NCBI RefSeq assembly: GCF_001438695.1
Contig: NZ_JQBH01000005.1
Location: forward strand, 1 to 64,000
Direction: 5' to 3'
Origin: Fructobacillus fructosus KCTC 3544
GTDB lineage: Bacteria > Bacillota > Bacilli > Lactobacillales > Lactobacillaceae
Length of the DNA: 64,000 nucleotides
This document shows positions 1-8,172 of the stretch, piece by piece. Each line of letters begins with the position of its first letter. Position 1 is the stretch's first letter. The position numbers and the translations under genes are program-made. The notes beneath the pieces are model-generated. The model saw only the letters and a list, made by a program, of their open reading frames with translations. It was not told the DNA's origin and ran no database searches.

Positions 1-24
1 TCCAGGATGGCCCATCAGAGGATA

Positions 25-47
25 GTCGACTTCGGTCGGCTTTTTTT
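25..47 (+). terminator. Rho-independent terminator of an upstream gene
   Basis: GTCGAC (25-30), loop TTCG, GTCGGC (35-40), then seven T. One frame ends in TAG at 23-25, so the last seven codons of an upstream gene may lie at the window edge, but that gene cannot be identified. Confidence 0.75.
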
Positions 48-192
48 GTGGGTAAAAGTTGGTGTAAAGCTAATTTACTCATTGATTTTAAAACTAGTAT
101 TCTGAGCTCAAAGAGTAATTAACGGGAGTAATAAATAACGATAGATTTAGGAAACAAGAAAAATTTTAGTGTTCGTTATAAAAAATATGATT

Positions 193-235
193 AAACAAAA
201 AGAATCTCAAAGCTAATTTTGAGATTCTTTTTGTT
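193..235. terminator. Bidirectional terminator overlapping the hxlR-type gene end
   Basis: A long inverted repeat (193-211 with 217-235) has A-rich and T-rich flanks on both sides. It contains the stop codon of the minus-strand HxlR gene and can also stop plus-strand transcription coming from the left. Confidence 0.7.
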
Positions 236-563
236 TGGTTTCTTTTGTATAGTTATCGCCCCAAATAACCATTGACTGAATGACAGGATATAAAGTACTT
301 CCAAATGATGAGATGCGATATTCCGTTTTGATTGGAATAACGGGGTAAATCTGTTTGTCAATTATTCCATCGTTTTCCAGTTCTGACAACTGTTTTGCGA
401 GCATCCTTTTTGATACATAGGGTAATTTTTTTTGTAATTCAGAAAAACGTAACACGCCGTTTTGAAACAAGTGGTACAAAATAACACTTTTCCATTTACC
501 AGAAATGAATTGTAAGGTGTTTTGAACAGGACAACCCAAGTCACAATCATATAACTTTTTCAA
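213..563 (-). CDS. HxlR/DUF24 family transcriptional regulator, probably redox-sensing
   Basis: A 116-residue winged-helix protein of HxlR (DUF24) type: GKWKSVILYHL near residue 22, then the FSELQKKL and MLAKQLSELE helices. Cys7 and Cys11 lie in the N-terminal segment where thiol-sensing members (YodB, QorR, HypR) carry their reactive cysteine. The start is TTG at 561-563, with GGAAGGAGGG seven bases upstream. It is divergent from a quinone oxidoreductase, with two palindromes between them. That arrangement is typical of HxlR repressors that control a neighbouring oxidoreductase and themselves. Family assignment is firm; quinone or electrophile sensing is inference. Confidence 0.9.
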   Translation of the reverse strand: MKKLYDCDLGCPVQNTLQFISGKWKSVILYHLFQNGVLRFSELQKKLPYVSKRMLAKQLSELENDGIIDKQIYPVIPIKTEYRISSFGSTLYPVIQSMVIWGDNYTKETKQKESQN

Positions 564-595
564 TACTCTGCCCTCCTTCCCGTCCAGCTACATCC

Positions 596-623
596 ATAAT
601 ATCACTTTAATTAAAAATGTCAG
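596..623 (-). promoter_or_regulatory. Promoter of the HxlR gene
   Basis: On the minus strand: -35 CTGACA (618-623), 16-base spacer, -10 TATTAT (596-601). The -35 abuts the palindrome at 623-640, consistent with autorepression. Confidence 0.5.
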
Positions 624-658
624 GTGAATTTAAATTCACCAAGTGAATAGTAATTCAC
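623..658. promoter_or_regulatory. Two palindromic operators between the HxlR gene and the quinone reductase
   Basis: A perfect 18-bp palindrome, GGTGAATTTAAATTCACC (623-640), is followed two bases later by GTGAATAGTAATTCAC (643-658). The shared half-site is GTGAAT/ATTCAC. They lie between the -35 of the leftward gene and the -35 (TTCACA, 662-667) of the rightward gene, so one bound regulator could control both directions. Confidence 0.7.
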
Positions 659-661
659 GTC

Positions 662-690
662 TTCACAAAGAAATCTAGTGGCGATACACT
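662..690 (+). promoter_or_regulatory. Promoter of the quinone oxidoreductase gene
   Basis: -35 TTCACA (662-667), 17-base spacer, -10 TACACT (685-690), just downstream of the paired palindromes. Confidence 0.5.
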
Positions 691-711
691 CGGGTTGTGG
701 AGGAAAGATGA

Positions 712-1734
712 ATGTCAAAAGTTAAAGCGGTTGGTTTTTATGAGCATTTGCCAATCAAAAATACTCACAGTTTTGAAGATGTCATGACTGAGGTTAAGAG
801 TCCCGAAGAACATGACCTATTGGTTAAAGTTGATGGTATATCTGTTAACCCCGTTGATACTTTTATACGACGCGGGGGTCGTCATAATAAGTTAGTACAT
901 CCTAAGGTTATCGGATGGGATGCAGTCGGAACGGTAACACAAGTTGGTTCAAGTGTTAGCTTGTTCAAAGTCGGTGATCGAGTTTGGTATGCTGGAGATT
1001 TTACTCGTCAAGGTAGTGACGCTCGGGAACAACTTGTTGATGAAAGAATTGTTGGGTACGCACCAACGTCACTAAAGGATCGAGATGCTGCTGGCATTCC
1101 ATTGGTCGGGCTAACGGCCTATGAGTCTTTATTTGAAAAACTACACATTGATGAAAAAGATGTTGGTAAGAGCATTCTAATTATTAATGGTTCCGGCGGA
1201 GTTGGATCAATTGCAATTCAGTTAGCTAAACTAGCGGGGCTACGGGTAATTGCAACAGCCTCTCGTCCAGAGTCCATTAAGTGGGTTGAAAAATTGGGAG
1301 CTGATTTTGTTGTTAATCATCATGCTAATTTAGTTAAACAAGTGCGAAAAGTTGGTTTCAAATACGTTGACTATATTCTGAACCTAAGCAATTTGGATGC
1401 TCACTGGAATGAAATTTCTGAACTAATCAAACCCGATGGTTGTGTTGCAGCGTCTACTGAAAATCGTCGCTTAATTGACCTACAAAAGTTAACAAAAAAA
1501 AGAGTTACTTTTAGTTGGGAATGGATGTATAGCAAATCATATTATCAATTGGAAGATATGATTTCTCAGCACCATATCCTAAATCGTCTCTCAAATCTAT
1601 TTGACGAAGGTAAGTTGGTTCCCATCACAACAAAAAGTTACACGCCAATTGACGCGTCAAACATGCAAAAAGCACATTCTGATGTGGAATCTGGAAAGAT
1701 GATTGGGAAAGTTACTTTAACTGGTTGGGAGTGA
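712..1734 (+). CDS. Zinc-type alcohol dehydrogenase-like / NAD(P)H:quinone oxidoreductase
   Basis: A 340-residue MDR-superfamily protein of the zinc-binding alcohol dehydrogenase-like (QorA/ZTA1) class. It has an N-terminal GroES-like fold (WDAVGTVTQVGS near 69, FKVGDRVWYAGD near 85) and a Rossmann segment with the nucleotide-binding run NGSGGVGSIAIQLAK near 159. The catalytic zinc cysteine of true alcohol dehydrogenases is absent, as in quinone reductases. GGAGG lies nine bases before the ATG at 712. It probably reduces quinones or enones with NADPH in the cytosol. It is divergent from a thiol-type HxlR regulator, which supports an electrophile-response role. The substrate is not predictable. 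Confidence 0.9.
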   Translation: MSKVKAVGFYEHLPIKNTHSFEDVMTEVKSPEEHDLLVKVDGISVNPVDTFIRRGGRHNKLVHPKVIGWDAVGTVTQVGSSVSLFKVGDRVWYAGDFTRQGSDAREQLVDERIVGYAPTSLKDRDAAGIPLVGLTAYESLFEKLHIDEKDVGKSILIINGSGGVGSIAIQLAKLAGLRVIATASRPESIKWVEKLGADFVVNHHANLVKQVRKVGFKYVDYILNLSNLDAHWNEISELIKPDGCVAASTENRRLIDLQKLTKKRVTFSWEWMYSKSYYQLEDMISQHHILNRLSNLFDEGKLVPITTKSYTPIDASNMQKAHSDVESGKMIGKVTLTGWE

Positions 1735-1754
1735 AATTAAAAAAGGAAATTATT

Positions 1755-2297
1755 ATGGCTATTAAAAGTACAGACGTTGTATTGAACAATTTACAAGAAG
1801 CACAAAACATTGATGTAACGGTCAAAGGACTGACTGAAAATGGCTTTTTTGAGAAAAAGAATTATTCGGGTATCTTTGGGATTGAAGGTGGACAAGATAT
1901 TTCACCAGAAATTCAATGGGGAAAAGTTCCAGAGGGAACTAAGAGTATTGTAGTAACTATGTATGATCCCGATGCACCCACTGAATCTGGATTTTGGCAT
2001 TGGGCAATTAAAGACATTCCGGCAGACGTTACATATTTAGCAGAAAATGCAGGTTCTGCTAACAGTGAGAAGTTACCTAATGGCGCCATTACAATGCCGA
2101 TGGATGCACGAATGAATCAATATGTAGGAGCTGCACCTTCGGCTGGTGACGAACCACATCCATATCATATTGTTGTGACTGCTTTAGACGTTCCTACATT
2201 GGATATTTCACCAGATTCAACACCTGCTTTTATGAACTTCAACATGATTGGGCACGAACTAGCCCGTGGATATCAAATTGTTTATGCCCAAATTTAG
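1755..2297 (+). CDS. YbhB/YbcL family (PEBP-like, Raf kinase inhibitor-like) protein
   Basis: A 180-residue PEBP-fold protein. It has the DPDAPTESGFWHWAIKDIP block (the D-P-D-A-P and H-W anion-pocket residues) and a GDEPHPYHIVVTALD block. An in-frame TTG at 1725 overlaps the upstream gene, but AAAAGGA eight bases before ATG 1755 marks the likely start. It is 20 bases downstream of the quinone oxidoreductase and almost certainly co-transcribed with it. Bacterial members have no settled function. Co-occurrence with an HxlR-controlled oxidoreductase suggests a stress role, which is inference. Confidence 0.9.
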   Translation: MAIKSTDVVLNNLQEAQNIDVTVKGLTENGFFEKKNYSGIFGIEGGQDISPEIQWGKVPEGTKSIVVTMYDPDAPTESGFWHWAIKDIPADVTYLAENAGSANSEKLPNGAITMPMDARMNQYVGAAPSAGDEPHPYHIVVTALDVPTLDISPDSTPAFMNFNMIGHELARGYQIVYAQI

Positions 2298-2442
2298 TTA
2301 AGTTCAACTAAAAGTGTGGTCTAGTATCCAAATCACTGTGTGGTTTTACTTTTCCCTTACATGGCGCATCGGTCTACACAATTTACATTCGAGAGTTAAG
2401 TTTTATATGTATCAATAAGTTAACACAATGTTGATTAGCGAA

Positions 2443-2485
2443 AACAAAAGGACCACCCCTTAAACCAGAGGTTGGTCCTTTTGTT
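2443..2485 (+). terminator. Terminator of the redox module
   Basis: AACAAAAGGACCA (2443-2455) pairs with TGGTCCTTTTGTT (2473-2485), giving a 13-bp stem ending in a T-rich arm. Confidence 0.75.
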
Positions 2486-2849
2486 ATAAAGAAACCAGCT
2501 CATGTTGGCCAAAAAGCATTAGTACAGTTCTTATAGTCGCTTTCCTAAGCCTTGCTACTTTTGTGTAATTAATTGTTCCTGATGAAATTTTCTATGAGAA
2601 CGTTTATCCGGGTAATGACCGATTAGTAATGTGATAAAAAATATATCGAGGACGATAAAATATTTTATCACCCTAAAATTACGCTCTTTTTAAAAGCGGT
2701 TATTTTTTGTAGTTTACCGTATTTTGCTTCTTTTTTTAAGAGAGTGTAATATGGGTATGATTATTAGAGTGTTGTTCAAATTTCGAAAGTCACTGCTAAT
2801 TATCCGGGTGATTTCGTAAAAAGAGCCCCTTTGGTCAAAGTTAAAAAAC
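2486..2849. other. AT-rich intergenic region with one inverted repeat
   Basis: No convincing gene is seen on either strand. An imperfect inverted repeat spans 2631-2671 (GTGATAAAA ... TTTTATCAC). Base composition is more AT-rich than the DUF2075 gene that follows, in line with the left 2.8 kb having a separate history. Confidence 0.5.
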
Positions 2850-2866
2850 ATGCTGGTTCTTCTAAG

Positions 2867-2872
2867 GTATAC
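2867..2872 (+). promoter_or_regulatory. -10 box (TATACT) of the DUF2075 gene, leaderless arrangement
   Basis: TATACT ends seven bases before ATG 2880 and no Shine-Dalgarno sequence fits between them, so transcription probably starts at or beside the start codon. No good -35 is visible. Confidence 0.45.
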
Positions 2873-2879
2873 TGAACTT

Positions 2880-4091
2880 ATGAAAGAAAACATTTATCAA
2901 AATCTTGACGCTTATGACCGTAATGATTTGACCGCTAATCAGCTTCAAACATTAGGGCGCTTAAAAAACTACATTGAAGCGTCTCTTTCTTCTGATGAAC
3001 ACCACGTCGCCATTATTGAAGGGGCTGCTGGGACTGGTAAATCCGTTATTTTAACGAGACTGTTTAAAGAAGTTCGTGATGGCAAGCAGGATCCAACCAG
3101 CCCCTACTATGGTTTGAAAACGGCTTTTACGGTCAACCATCCTGAGCTATTAAAAGTCTATCAGGACATGGGTGCCAAGTACGCCAATATCTATAAAAAG
3201 GACTATCAACGGCCCACTTCCATTATCAATTCCTTGGATAAGAATGGCGAGAAACTCGACGTGCTTTTCATCGATGAGGGCCATTTGCTGTTGACCAAGC
3301 CAGAACCTTACATTAAGTTTCGGCAAAACAATCAACTCACAGAACTCATTCGCTTAGCAAAAGTCGTAGTGGTGGTCTTTGACTTTGCGCAGGTAATCCA
3401 GAGTAAGATGTTCTGGGACCAAAAGTTGTTAGATAGTGTGGTTAAAAATGTTTCACATAAAACATTCCACTTGGATTTCCAGTACCGAATGCAGGCCAGC
3501 CCACAGGTCAAGGCATGGATCGATGATTTTGCTCAAGGAAGGTTACGTCCGCTGCCTAAGATGAATGAACGCAATGGCTATGATTTGGAGATTTTCCACC
3601 GTGCTGCCGATTTGTTTGCGAAACTAAAAAGGGTAAACGAAAAAATGGGCATGGCCCGGGTTGTGTCGACCACGGGATTTCACCATGATGAAGGTGGCAA
3701 GCACCACGTCGTGATGGATGACTTTGACCTTCCTTGGGATGAGTATGACCCTCAGGAGTTAACTTGGGCAAGGCGACCGGAATCAATCAATGAAGTTGGT
3801 TCAATTTATACGGTACAGGGTTTTGATTTGAACTTGGTCGGTTTGTTGCTGAGCCCGGCCTTTGAATATGACGCGCAGAATGACCGAATATGGGTGAACC
3901 CTGATAAAGTCATCCACAGAGAAATCTATAAAAAATCGCCCCACCTAAAAGACGCCAAGGACATCGAAAAAGCGAAGCAGGATTTCATGCTAAACGCTTT
4001 AAACATTTTGGCTAAACGGGGTAAATATGGTCTCTACATAGCCGCTGCTGATCCGGCTCTAAATCAACGGCTGTTAGAATTAGCCAAATAA
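2880..4091 (+). CDS. DUF2075 family P-loop ATPase (helicase-like)
   Basis: A 403-residue protein with Walker A GAAGTGKSV near residue 50, Walker B LDVLFIDEGHLL near 125, a DFAQVIQS motif near 170, LDFQYRM near 200 and YTVQGFDLNLVG near 315. This is the order seen in DUF2075 ATPases, related to superfamily-1 helicases. An in-frame ATG exists at 2850, but a TATACT -10 box lies between the two ATGs, so 2880 is preferred and implies a leaderless mRNA. The gene stands alone, ending at a shared bidirectional terminator. Cellular role unknown; a nucleic-acid-dependent ATPase is the reasonable guess. Confidence 0.85.
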   Translation: MKENIYQNLDAYDRNDLTANQLQTLGRLKNYIEASLSSDEHHVAIIEGAAGTGKSVILTRLFKEVRDGKQDPTSPYYGLKTAFTVNHPELLKVYQDMGAKYANIYKKDYQRPTSIINSLDKNGEKLDVLFIDEGHLLLTKPEPYIKFRQNNQLTELIRLAKVVVVVFDFAQVIQSKMFWDQKLLDSVVKNVSHKTFHLDFQYRMQASPQVKAWIDDFAQGRLRPLPKMNERNGYDLEIFHRAADLFAKLKRVNEKMGMARVVSTTGFHHDEGGKHHVVMDDFDLPWDEYDPQELTWARRPESINEVGSIYTVQGFDLNLVGLLLSPAFEYDAQNDRIWVNPDKVIHREIYKKSPHLKDAKDIEKAKQDFMLNALNILAKRGKYGLYIAAADPALNQRLLELAK

Positions 4092-4150
4092 AAAAATCGC
4101 CTGATGATTGTGACGCGAAGAGTAGGCTGAGTCACAGCAGGCGATTTTTT
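4091..4150. terminator. Bidirectional terminator between convergent genes
   Basis: AAAAAATCGCCTG (4091-4103) pairs with CAGGCGATTTTTT (4138-4150), and an inner GTGAC/GTCAC extends the stem. It serves the DUF2075 gene and the convergent HAD gene. Confidence 0.85.
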
Positions 4151-4928
4151 ATTTGACAGACCATTGATCGAAGTGCTCCACTTCGTGTGTCGGTTTGATT
4201 TCTTTTTGTTGAATTTGTTCTTTCGTGGAAACGCCCGTATAAACAAGAAGTGTGGCTAAACCATTTTGAATACCGGCTAAAATATCCGTTTGATAATTAT
4301 CCCCAACCATAATTGGCTTTTTAGGGTTGTTTAAGCGTTTTAAAGCACCCTGCATAATTGGGGCTTCTGGTTTAGCGATAATGGTTGGTGCGACTCCTGT
4401 TGCGGTTTTAAGCGCAGCCACGAGTGAACCAGCTCCTGGGAGCATCCCTTTTTCAGAAGGCAGGTTGGTATCGGCATTGGTTGCAATGAAACGGGCACCA
4501 CGTTGAATGGCGAACGTCGCCTCCATTAGCTTTTGGTAAGTGAATGAGCGGTCCAGACCCATGACGACATAGTCAGCCTGGTCGTATGAAACGAGCTGAA
4601 TTTCGGGACGTGTAAAGGCTTCCTCTAGTCCTGCTTCACCGATTAAATAGACTTTTTTCAAGCCTTTTTTGAATGAATCGGAAGCGACGTAGTCGGCTGT
4701 GGCCATTGCTGATGTGTAAACCTGTTCTTTGCTGGTTTTGATACCGTGCAAGCGCGTGAGGTCCTCCGCAAAGGCTTCTGCGGTCTTGGTTGAGTTGTTG
4801 GTGACAAAGAGGTAGGGAATGTTGGCCTCTTGTAAGCGATGAACGAAACGTTTGGCTTCAGGAATTGGGTTCTTCCCATGGTAGATGGTTCCGTCTAGAT
4901 CGATTAAATAAGCATCGTATTGTGGCAT
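4149..4928 (-). CDS. HAD-IIA family hydrolase (NagD/TIGR01457-like phosphatase)
   Basis: A 259-residue haloacid-dehalogenase phosphatase. Motif I is DAYLIDLDGTIYHGK at the N-terminus, motif II FVTNNSTKT near 47 and motif IV MVGDNYQTDILAG near 215, so the catalytic Asp pair and the C2 cap of subclass IIA are all present. An in-frame ATG at 4955 is possible, but AAGGAG six bases before ATG 4928 decides the start. Relatives dephosphorylate small sugar phosphates or nucleotides; the substrate here is unknown. It is monocistronic and convergent with the DUF2075 gene. Confidence 0.9.
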   Translation of the reverse strand: MPQYDAYLIDLDGTIYHGKNPIPEAKRFVHRLQEANIPYLFVTNNSTKTAEAFAEDLTRLHGIKTSKEQVYTSAMATADYVASDSFKKGLKKVYLIGEAGLEEAFTRPEIQLVSYDQADYVVMGLDRSFTYQKLMEATFAIQRGARFIATNADTNLPSEKGMLPGAGSLVAALKTATGVAPTIIAKPEAPIMQGALKRLNNPKKPIMVGDNYQTDILAGIQNGLATLLVYTGVSTKEQIQQKEIKPTHEVEHFDQWSVK

Positions 4929-5032
4929 GAATGGCTCCTTATCACTGTACATCATTGCCTCTTATTTTCCCTTAAAAAAGAATTCCTTTCAAGGGGGAGA
5001 GCTTTTCGATGAAAAAACTAGGGTTTAACGGT

Positions 5033-5038
5033 ATAATG
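5033..5038 (+). promoter_or_regulatory. -10 box of ltaS, leaderless arrangement
   Basis: TATAAT at 5033-5038 ends eight bases before ATG 5047. No Shine-Dalgarno sequence fits between, so the mRNA is probably leaderless or nearly so. Confidence 0.5.
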
Positions 5039-5046
5039 TATCTATT

Positions 5047-7191
5047 ATGGAATGGTTGAAGAAACAATTAAAGCGGTTAAAAAAGGGCCTTATCTGGGCC
5101 GGAAAGAAAAGCCAAACACGTCTTGGTTTTTACGGCTGGATGGTCTTTTTACTTTGGGCAAAAACGCTCTTTGCTTATGGGACTGATTTCCGCTGGTTAC
5201 ATGCTTCGACACCATTTCAGTTCTTTTTAGTCATCATTAATCCGCTTGGCTTTACGATGTTGGTGATGGCTTTGCCTTTACTACTAAAGAAAAAGCCACT
5301 ATTTTATGGGGGCATGCTGTCATTAAACGCCCTGTTAACGACTTTTTTGTATTTAAACGTTGTCTATTTCCGGGAGTTTACTGACTTCATGTCGGTGAAC
5401 ACCATTCTGACCTATTCCTCCGTCAATCAGGGAGGCAAAGCCGCCGGTGCCGTTTCCTTCAGCTATCTGGATGTTTTTTTCTGGATTGACCTTCTCGTGT
5501 TGCTCTACTTGCTCTTCCGAAAAAAGATTCGAGCAGATAACCGGATAGTGAAAAGGAGTCGTGGGGCCCTCTTGATGACTTTTGGTCTGTTCATCATGAT
5601 GGTTAATTTAACATTAGCCGATATCGACCGGCCACAACTGTTAACACGGCAATTTGACCGTGAATACCTGGTTAAGTACCTTGGTCTCGGTCCCTTCATG
5701 GGGCTCGATGCCTACAATACCTTTACAACTTCTCAGGTACGAAAGTCGGCTAAGCCCACTGAACTAAAAACGGTTAAGGAATATGTTGATAGCCACTATG
5801 CTGACATGAACGCTACCTATGCTGGTCAGGCCAAGGGTAAAAACGTCATCGTGATTCATCTCGAATCCTTCCAACAATTTTCGATTGACCGGAAGGTGAA
5901 CGGTCAGGAAGTGACTCCGTTTTTGAATTCGCTTTACCACAGTTCGGATTCGCTTTCCTTTGCCAACTTCTTCCACGAAGTCGGACAGGGAAAGACTTCC
6001 GATGCGGAAAATATGTTGGAAACGTCAACCTTTGGGCTTCCACAGGGCTCGCTTTTTGCGAAATTGGGTAATGATCAGACTTTCCAAGCGATGCCTGCCA
6101 TCTTGAATCAACGGGCCGGCTACTCTTCGGCTGTCTTCCACGGGAACAACGGTTCTTTCTGGAATCGAACGCGTGTTTATAAGAACATGGGCTATCAGAA
6201 CTGGATTTCTGGGGAATACTTCAACACGACGGGTAAACGTTCCACTGCTTGGGGACTGAAGGACAAGTTGCTCTTTAAGGACTCGGTTCCTTATCTTGAA
6301 CAGCTGCAGCAACCTTTCTACGCGAAGTATCTGACGGTGACGAACCACACCCCATTCGAACTGGATAAAGAAGACCAGGATCCTAACTTCCAAACAAGTA
6401 ATTCTGGTTCAAAGTATATTGATAATTACTTTATTACCAACCACTACCTTGACCAATCCATTCGTGAGTTCTTTGACTATCTAAAAAAGTCCGGTTTGTA
6501 TAATAACACGATGGTGGTTCTCTATGGGGATCACTACGGTATTAATAACACCGAAAACCAGGAATTGGCGCCACTCTTAGGCAAGGATCCGAGCCAATGG
6601 ACGGACTTAGACACGGAGAATTTGCAACGAACGCCATTGATTATTCACATGCCCGGCTTGAAGGGTGGCGGTGTGAAAACGACTTATGGTGGTGAAATTG
6701 ACGTGGCACCAACGATTGAGCACTTGCTGGGTATTTCAACTAAGCGCTACATGCAATTGGGACAGGATTTGTTATCGACTAACCGTTCGCAATTAGTCGT
6801 GATGCGCAATAAGGATTGGATTACGCCGGAATACGCCTCAATCTCTGGTACAATTTGGGATTGCCGGACCAATACCATTGTGTCTTCACCAACGGTTGAG
6901 CAGCAAAAGCTCTTTAAAAAGTTACAGGCCGATGCTAATGAAAAATTGGCAGTTTCGGATTCACTAAATCAAAAGAACCTTTTGCGCTTTTATCACCCGC
7001 TCGACTTTAAAAACGTGGACGCAGCGAACTTCGATTATTCGAAGAGTAGTACGATTCAGCGACTGAAAAAAGCATCACAACAGTCCAATTCGACTTCTCT
7101 CTACAGTAAGAATGGGGACAAGACGACCCTGGGAGATTACCAAACGGATGCAGCGGAAAGTAACCAATCCGACAGTGCACAAATCGAATAA
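5047..7191 (+). CDS. ltaS: Lipoteichoic acid synthase family protein (LtaS-like)
   Basis: A 714-residue polyglycerolphosphate synthase. About five membrane helices fill residues 25-190, followed by an extracellular sulfatase-fold domain from about 263 to 600. GQGKTSDAEN contains the catalytic threonine (Thr317), and LESFQQFS, AVFHGNNGSFWNR and LYGDHYGINN supply the metal and substrate pocket. It transfers glycerol phosphate from phosphatidylglycerol onto a lipid anchor outside the membrane. It is slightly longer than common LtaS (about 640-650) because of a Ser/Thr/Asn-rich C-terminal tail. No ribosome site is visible: a TATAAT box is only eight bases upstream. A terminator follows directly, so it is monocistronic. 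Confidence 0.93.
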   Translation: MEWLKKQLKRLKKGLIWAGKKSQTRLGFYGWMVFLLWAKTLFAYGTDFRWLHASTPFQFFLVIINPLGFTMLVMALPLLLKKKPLFYGGMLSLNALLTTFLYLNVVYFREFTDFMSVNTILTYSSVNQGGKAAGAVSFSYLDVFFWIDLLVLLYLLFRKKIRADNRIVKRSRGALLMTFGLFIMMVNLTLADIDRPQLLTRQFDREYLVKYLGLGPFMGLDAYNTFTTSQVRKSAKPTELKTVKEYVDSHYADMNATYAGQAKGKNVIVIHLESFQQFSIDRKVNGQEVTPFLNSLYHSSDSLSFANFFHEVGQGKTSDAENMLETSTFGLPQGSLFAKLGNDQTFQAMPAILNQRAGYSSAVFHGNNGSFWNRTRVYKNMGYQNWISGEYFNTTGKRSTAWGLKDKLLFKDSVPYLEQLQQPFYAKYLTVTNHTPFELDKEDQDPNFQTSNSGSKYIDNYFITNHYLDQSIREFFDYLKKSGLYNNTMVVLYGDHYGINNTENQELAPLLGKDPSQWTDLDTENLQRTPLIIHMPGLKGGGVKTTYGGEIDVAPTIEHLLGISTKRYMQLGQDLLSTNRSQLVVMRNKDWITPEYASISGTIWDCRTNTIVSSPTVEQQKLFKKLQADANEKLAVSDSLNQKNLLRFYHPLDFKNVDAANFDYSKSSTIQRLKKASQQSNSTSLYSKNGDKTTLGDYQTDAAESNQSDSAQIE

Positions 7192-7218
7192 AAAAGCAGG
7201 AGAATTCCTGCTTTTTCT
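7191..7218 (+). terminator. Terminator after ltaS
   Basis: AAAAAGCAGGA (7191-7201), loop GAAT, TCCTGCTTTTT (7206-7216). It lies just upstream of the next gene's start at 7228. Confidence 0.8.
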
Positions 7219-7227
7219 TTTAAACTT

Positions 7228-8130
7228 ATGAAGAGAATTTATCAAAAACGTATTTTAATAGCCGCTAATCAAGCAGGTCAAACGGTCAAATCCTACTTGA
7301 AAGGTGCTTTTGTGCCCAAACATATCCGCGGGCAGCTCCGGCAACAACGCGGTATACGGGTCAATGACCAGATTGTTTCAACGGCTGAAGAACTGAGGGC
7401 GGGGAATGAACTCTTGCTGACTTTGGACATCGACGATGGCGACCTACAGGGACCCTACCCGGGCAATTCGAGTCAAAAAGTGGCGATAGTGTTTGAAAAC
7501 GAGGACCTCCTGGTGGTGAATAAGGCGGAGGGGATGAAAATGCACCCGCATTCGCCGACGGAGGAAGACACCTTGCTAAACTTTGTCCAGGCTTACCTGG
7601 ACGCAAGTCACGGTACATCAGCGAACCAACCGGCCAAGGCGTTCATGACGCACCGGCTGGACCGTGCGACTTCTGGTTTAGTATTAATTGCCAAAAACCC
7701 ACTGGCGGTCCCGATTCTGAACCGCCAAATTAAGGATAAAGTCGCGAAAAAGACCTACATTGCCAAGGTTACCGGATTTTTTAAGACAAAAGTCGGCACG
7801 TTTACCCAGCCGATTGGGCTGCACCCAAGTGAAAGCCGTTTGCGTGCCATTCGGCCATTGGAGGAGGGTGGGCAGCCCGCTCTGACGCACTATCAGGTGC
7901 TTTCCCAGGATGCTTCAACACACGAAAGCCTTGTTCAACTTGATTTAGAAACGGGCCGAATGCACCAATTAAGGCTGCACTTGGCGGCAGCAGGACATCC
8001 GATTGTGGGCGATGACCTGTATGGCGGCCGGTCGGCTAACCGATTGTATTTGCAGTCAACGGCACTGTCATTTATGACGCCGTGGACTAATCAACCAACT
8101 ATTGTAAAATTAGCGGAACATTTCCAATAA
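7228..8130 (+). CDS. RluA-family 23S rRNA/tRNA pseudouridine synthase
   Basis: A 300-residue protein with a short S4-like N-terminal region (IRGQLRQQRGIRVND near 38) and a pseudouridine synthase domain. HRLDRATSGLVLIAKN near residue 141 carries the catalytic Asp of the RluA/RluD family; TGRMHQLRLHLAAAGHPIVGDDLYG near 250 is the second signature. It isomerises specific uridines in RNA. The exact target cannot be read from sequence (RluD-like and YlyB-like members look alike). The ATG at 7228 sits ten bases after the ltaS terminator with no clear Shine-Dalgarno; TAAACT at 7221-7226 is -10-like, so this start may also be leaderless. Confidence 0.9.
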   Translation: MKRIYQKRILIAANQAGQTVKSYLKGAFVPKHIRGQLRQQRGIRVNDQIVSTAEELRAGNELLLTLDIDDGDLQGPYPGNSSQKVAIVFENEDLLVVNKAEGMKMHPHSPTEEDTLLNFVQAYLDASHGTSANQPAKAFMTHRLDRATSGLVLIAKNPLAVPILNRQIKDKVAKKTYIAKVTGFFKTKVGTFTQPIGLHPSESRLRAIRPLEEGGQPALTHYQVLSQDASTHESLVQLDLETGRMHQLRLHLAAAGHPIVGDDLYGGRSANRLYLQSTALSFMTPWTNQPTIVKLAEHFQ

Positions 8131-8163
8131 AAAAAGGCCTTCCGAATGCGGAAGGCCTTTTTA
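8131..8163. terminator. Bidirectional terminator between the rluA-type gene and the aquaporin gene
   Basis: AAAAAGGCCTTCCG (8131-8144), loop AATG, CGGAAGGCCTTTTT (8149-8162). It serves both converging genes. Confidence 0.9.
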
Positions 8164-8172
8164 TTGAAGCTT

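Noticed and set aside
6025-6393. Minus-strand ORF inside ltaS
   Set aside because: Lies wholly within a well-supported gene, with no ribosome site and no recognisable domain; explained by codon bias.
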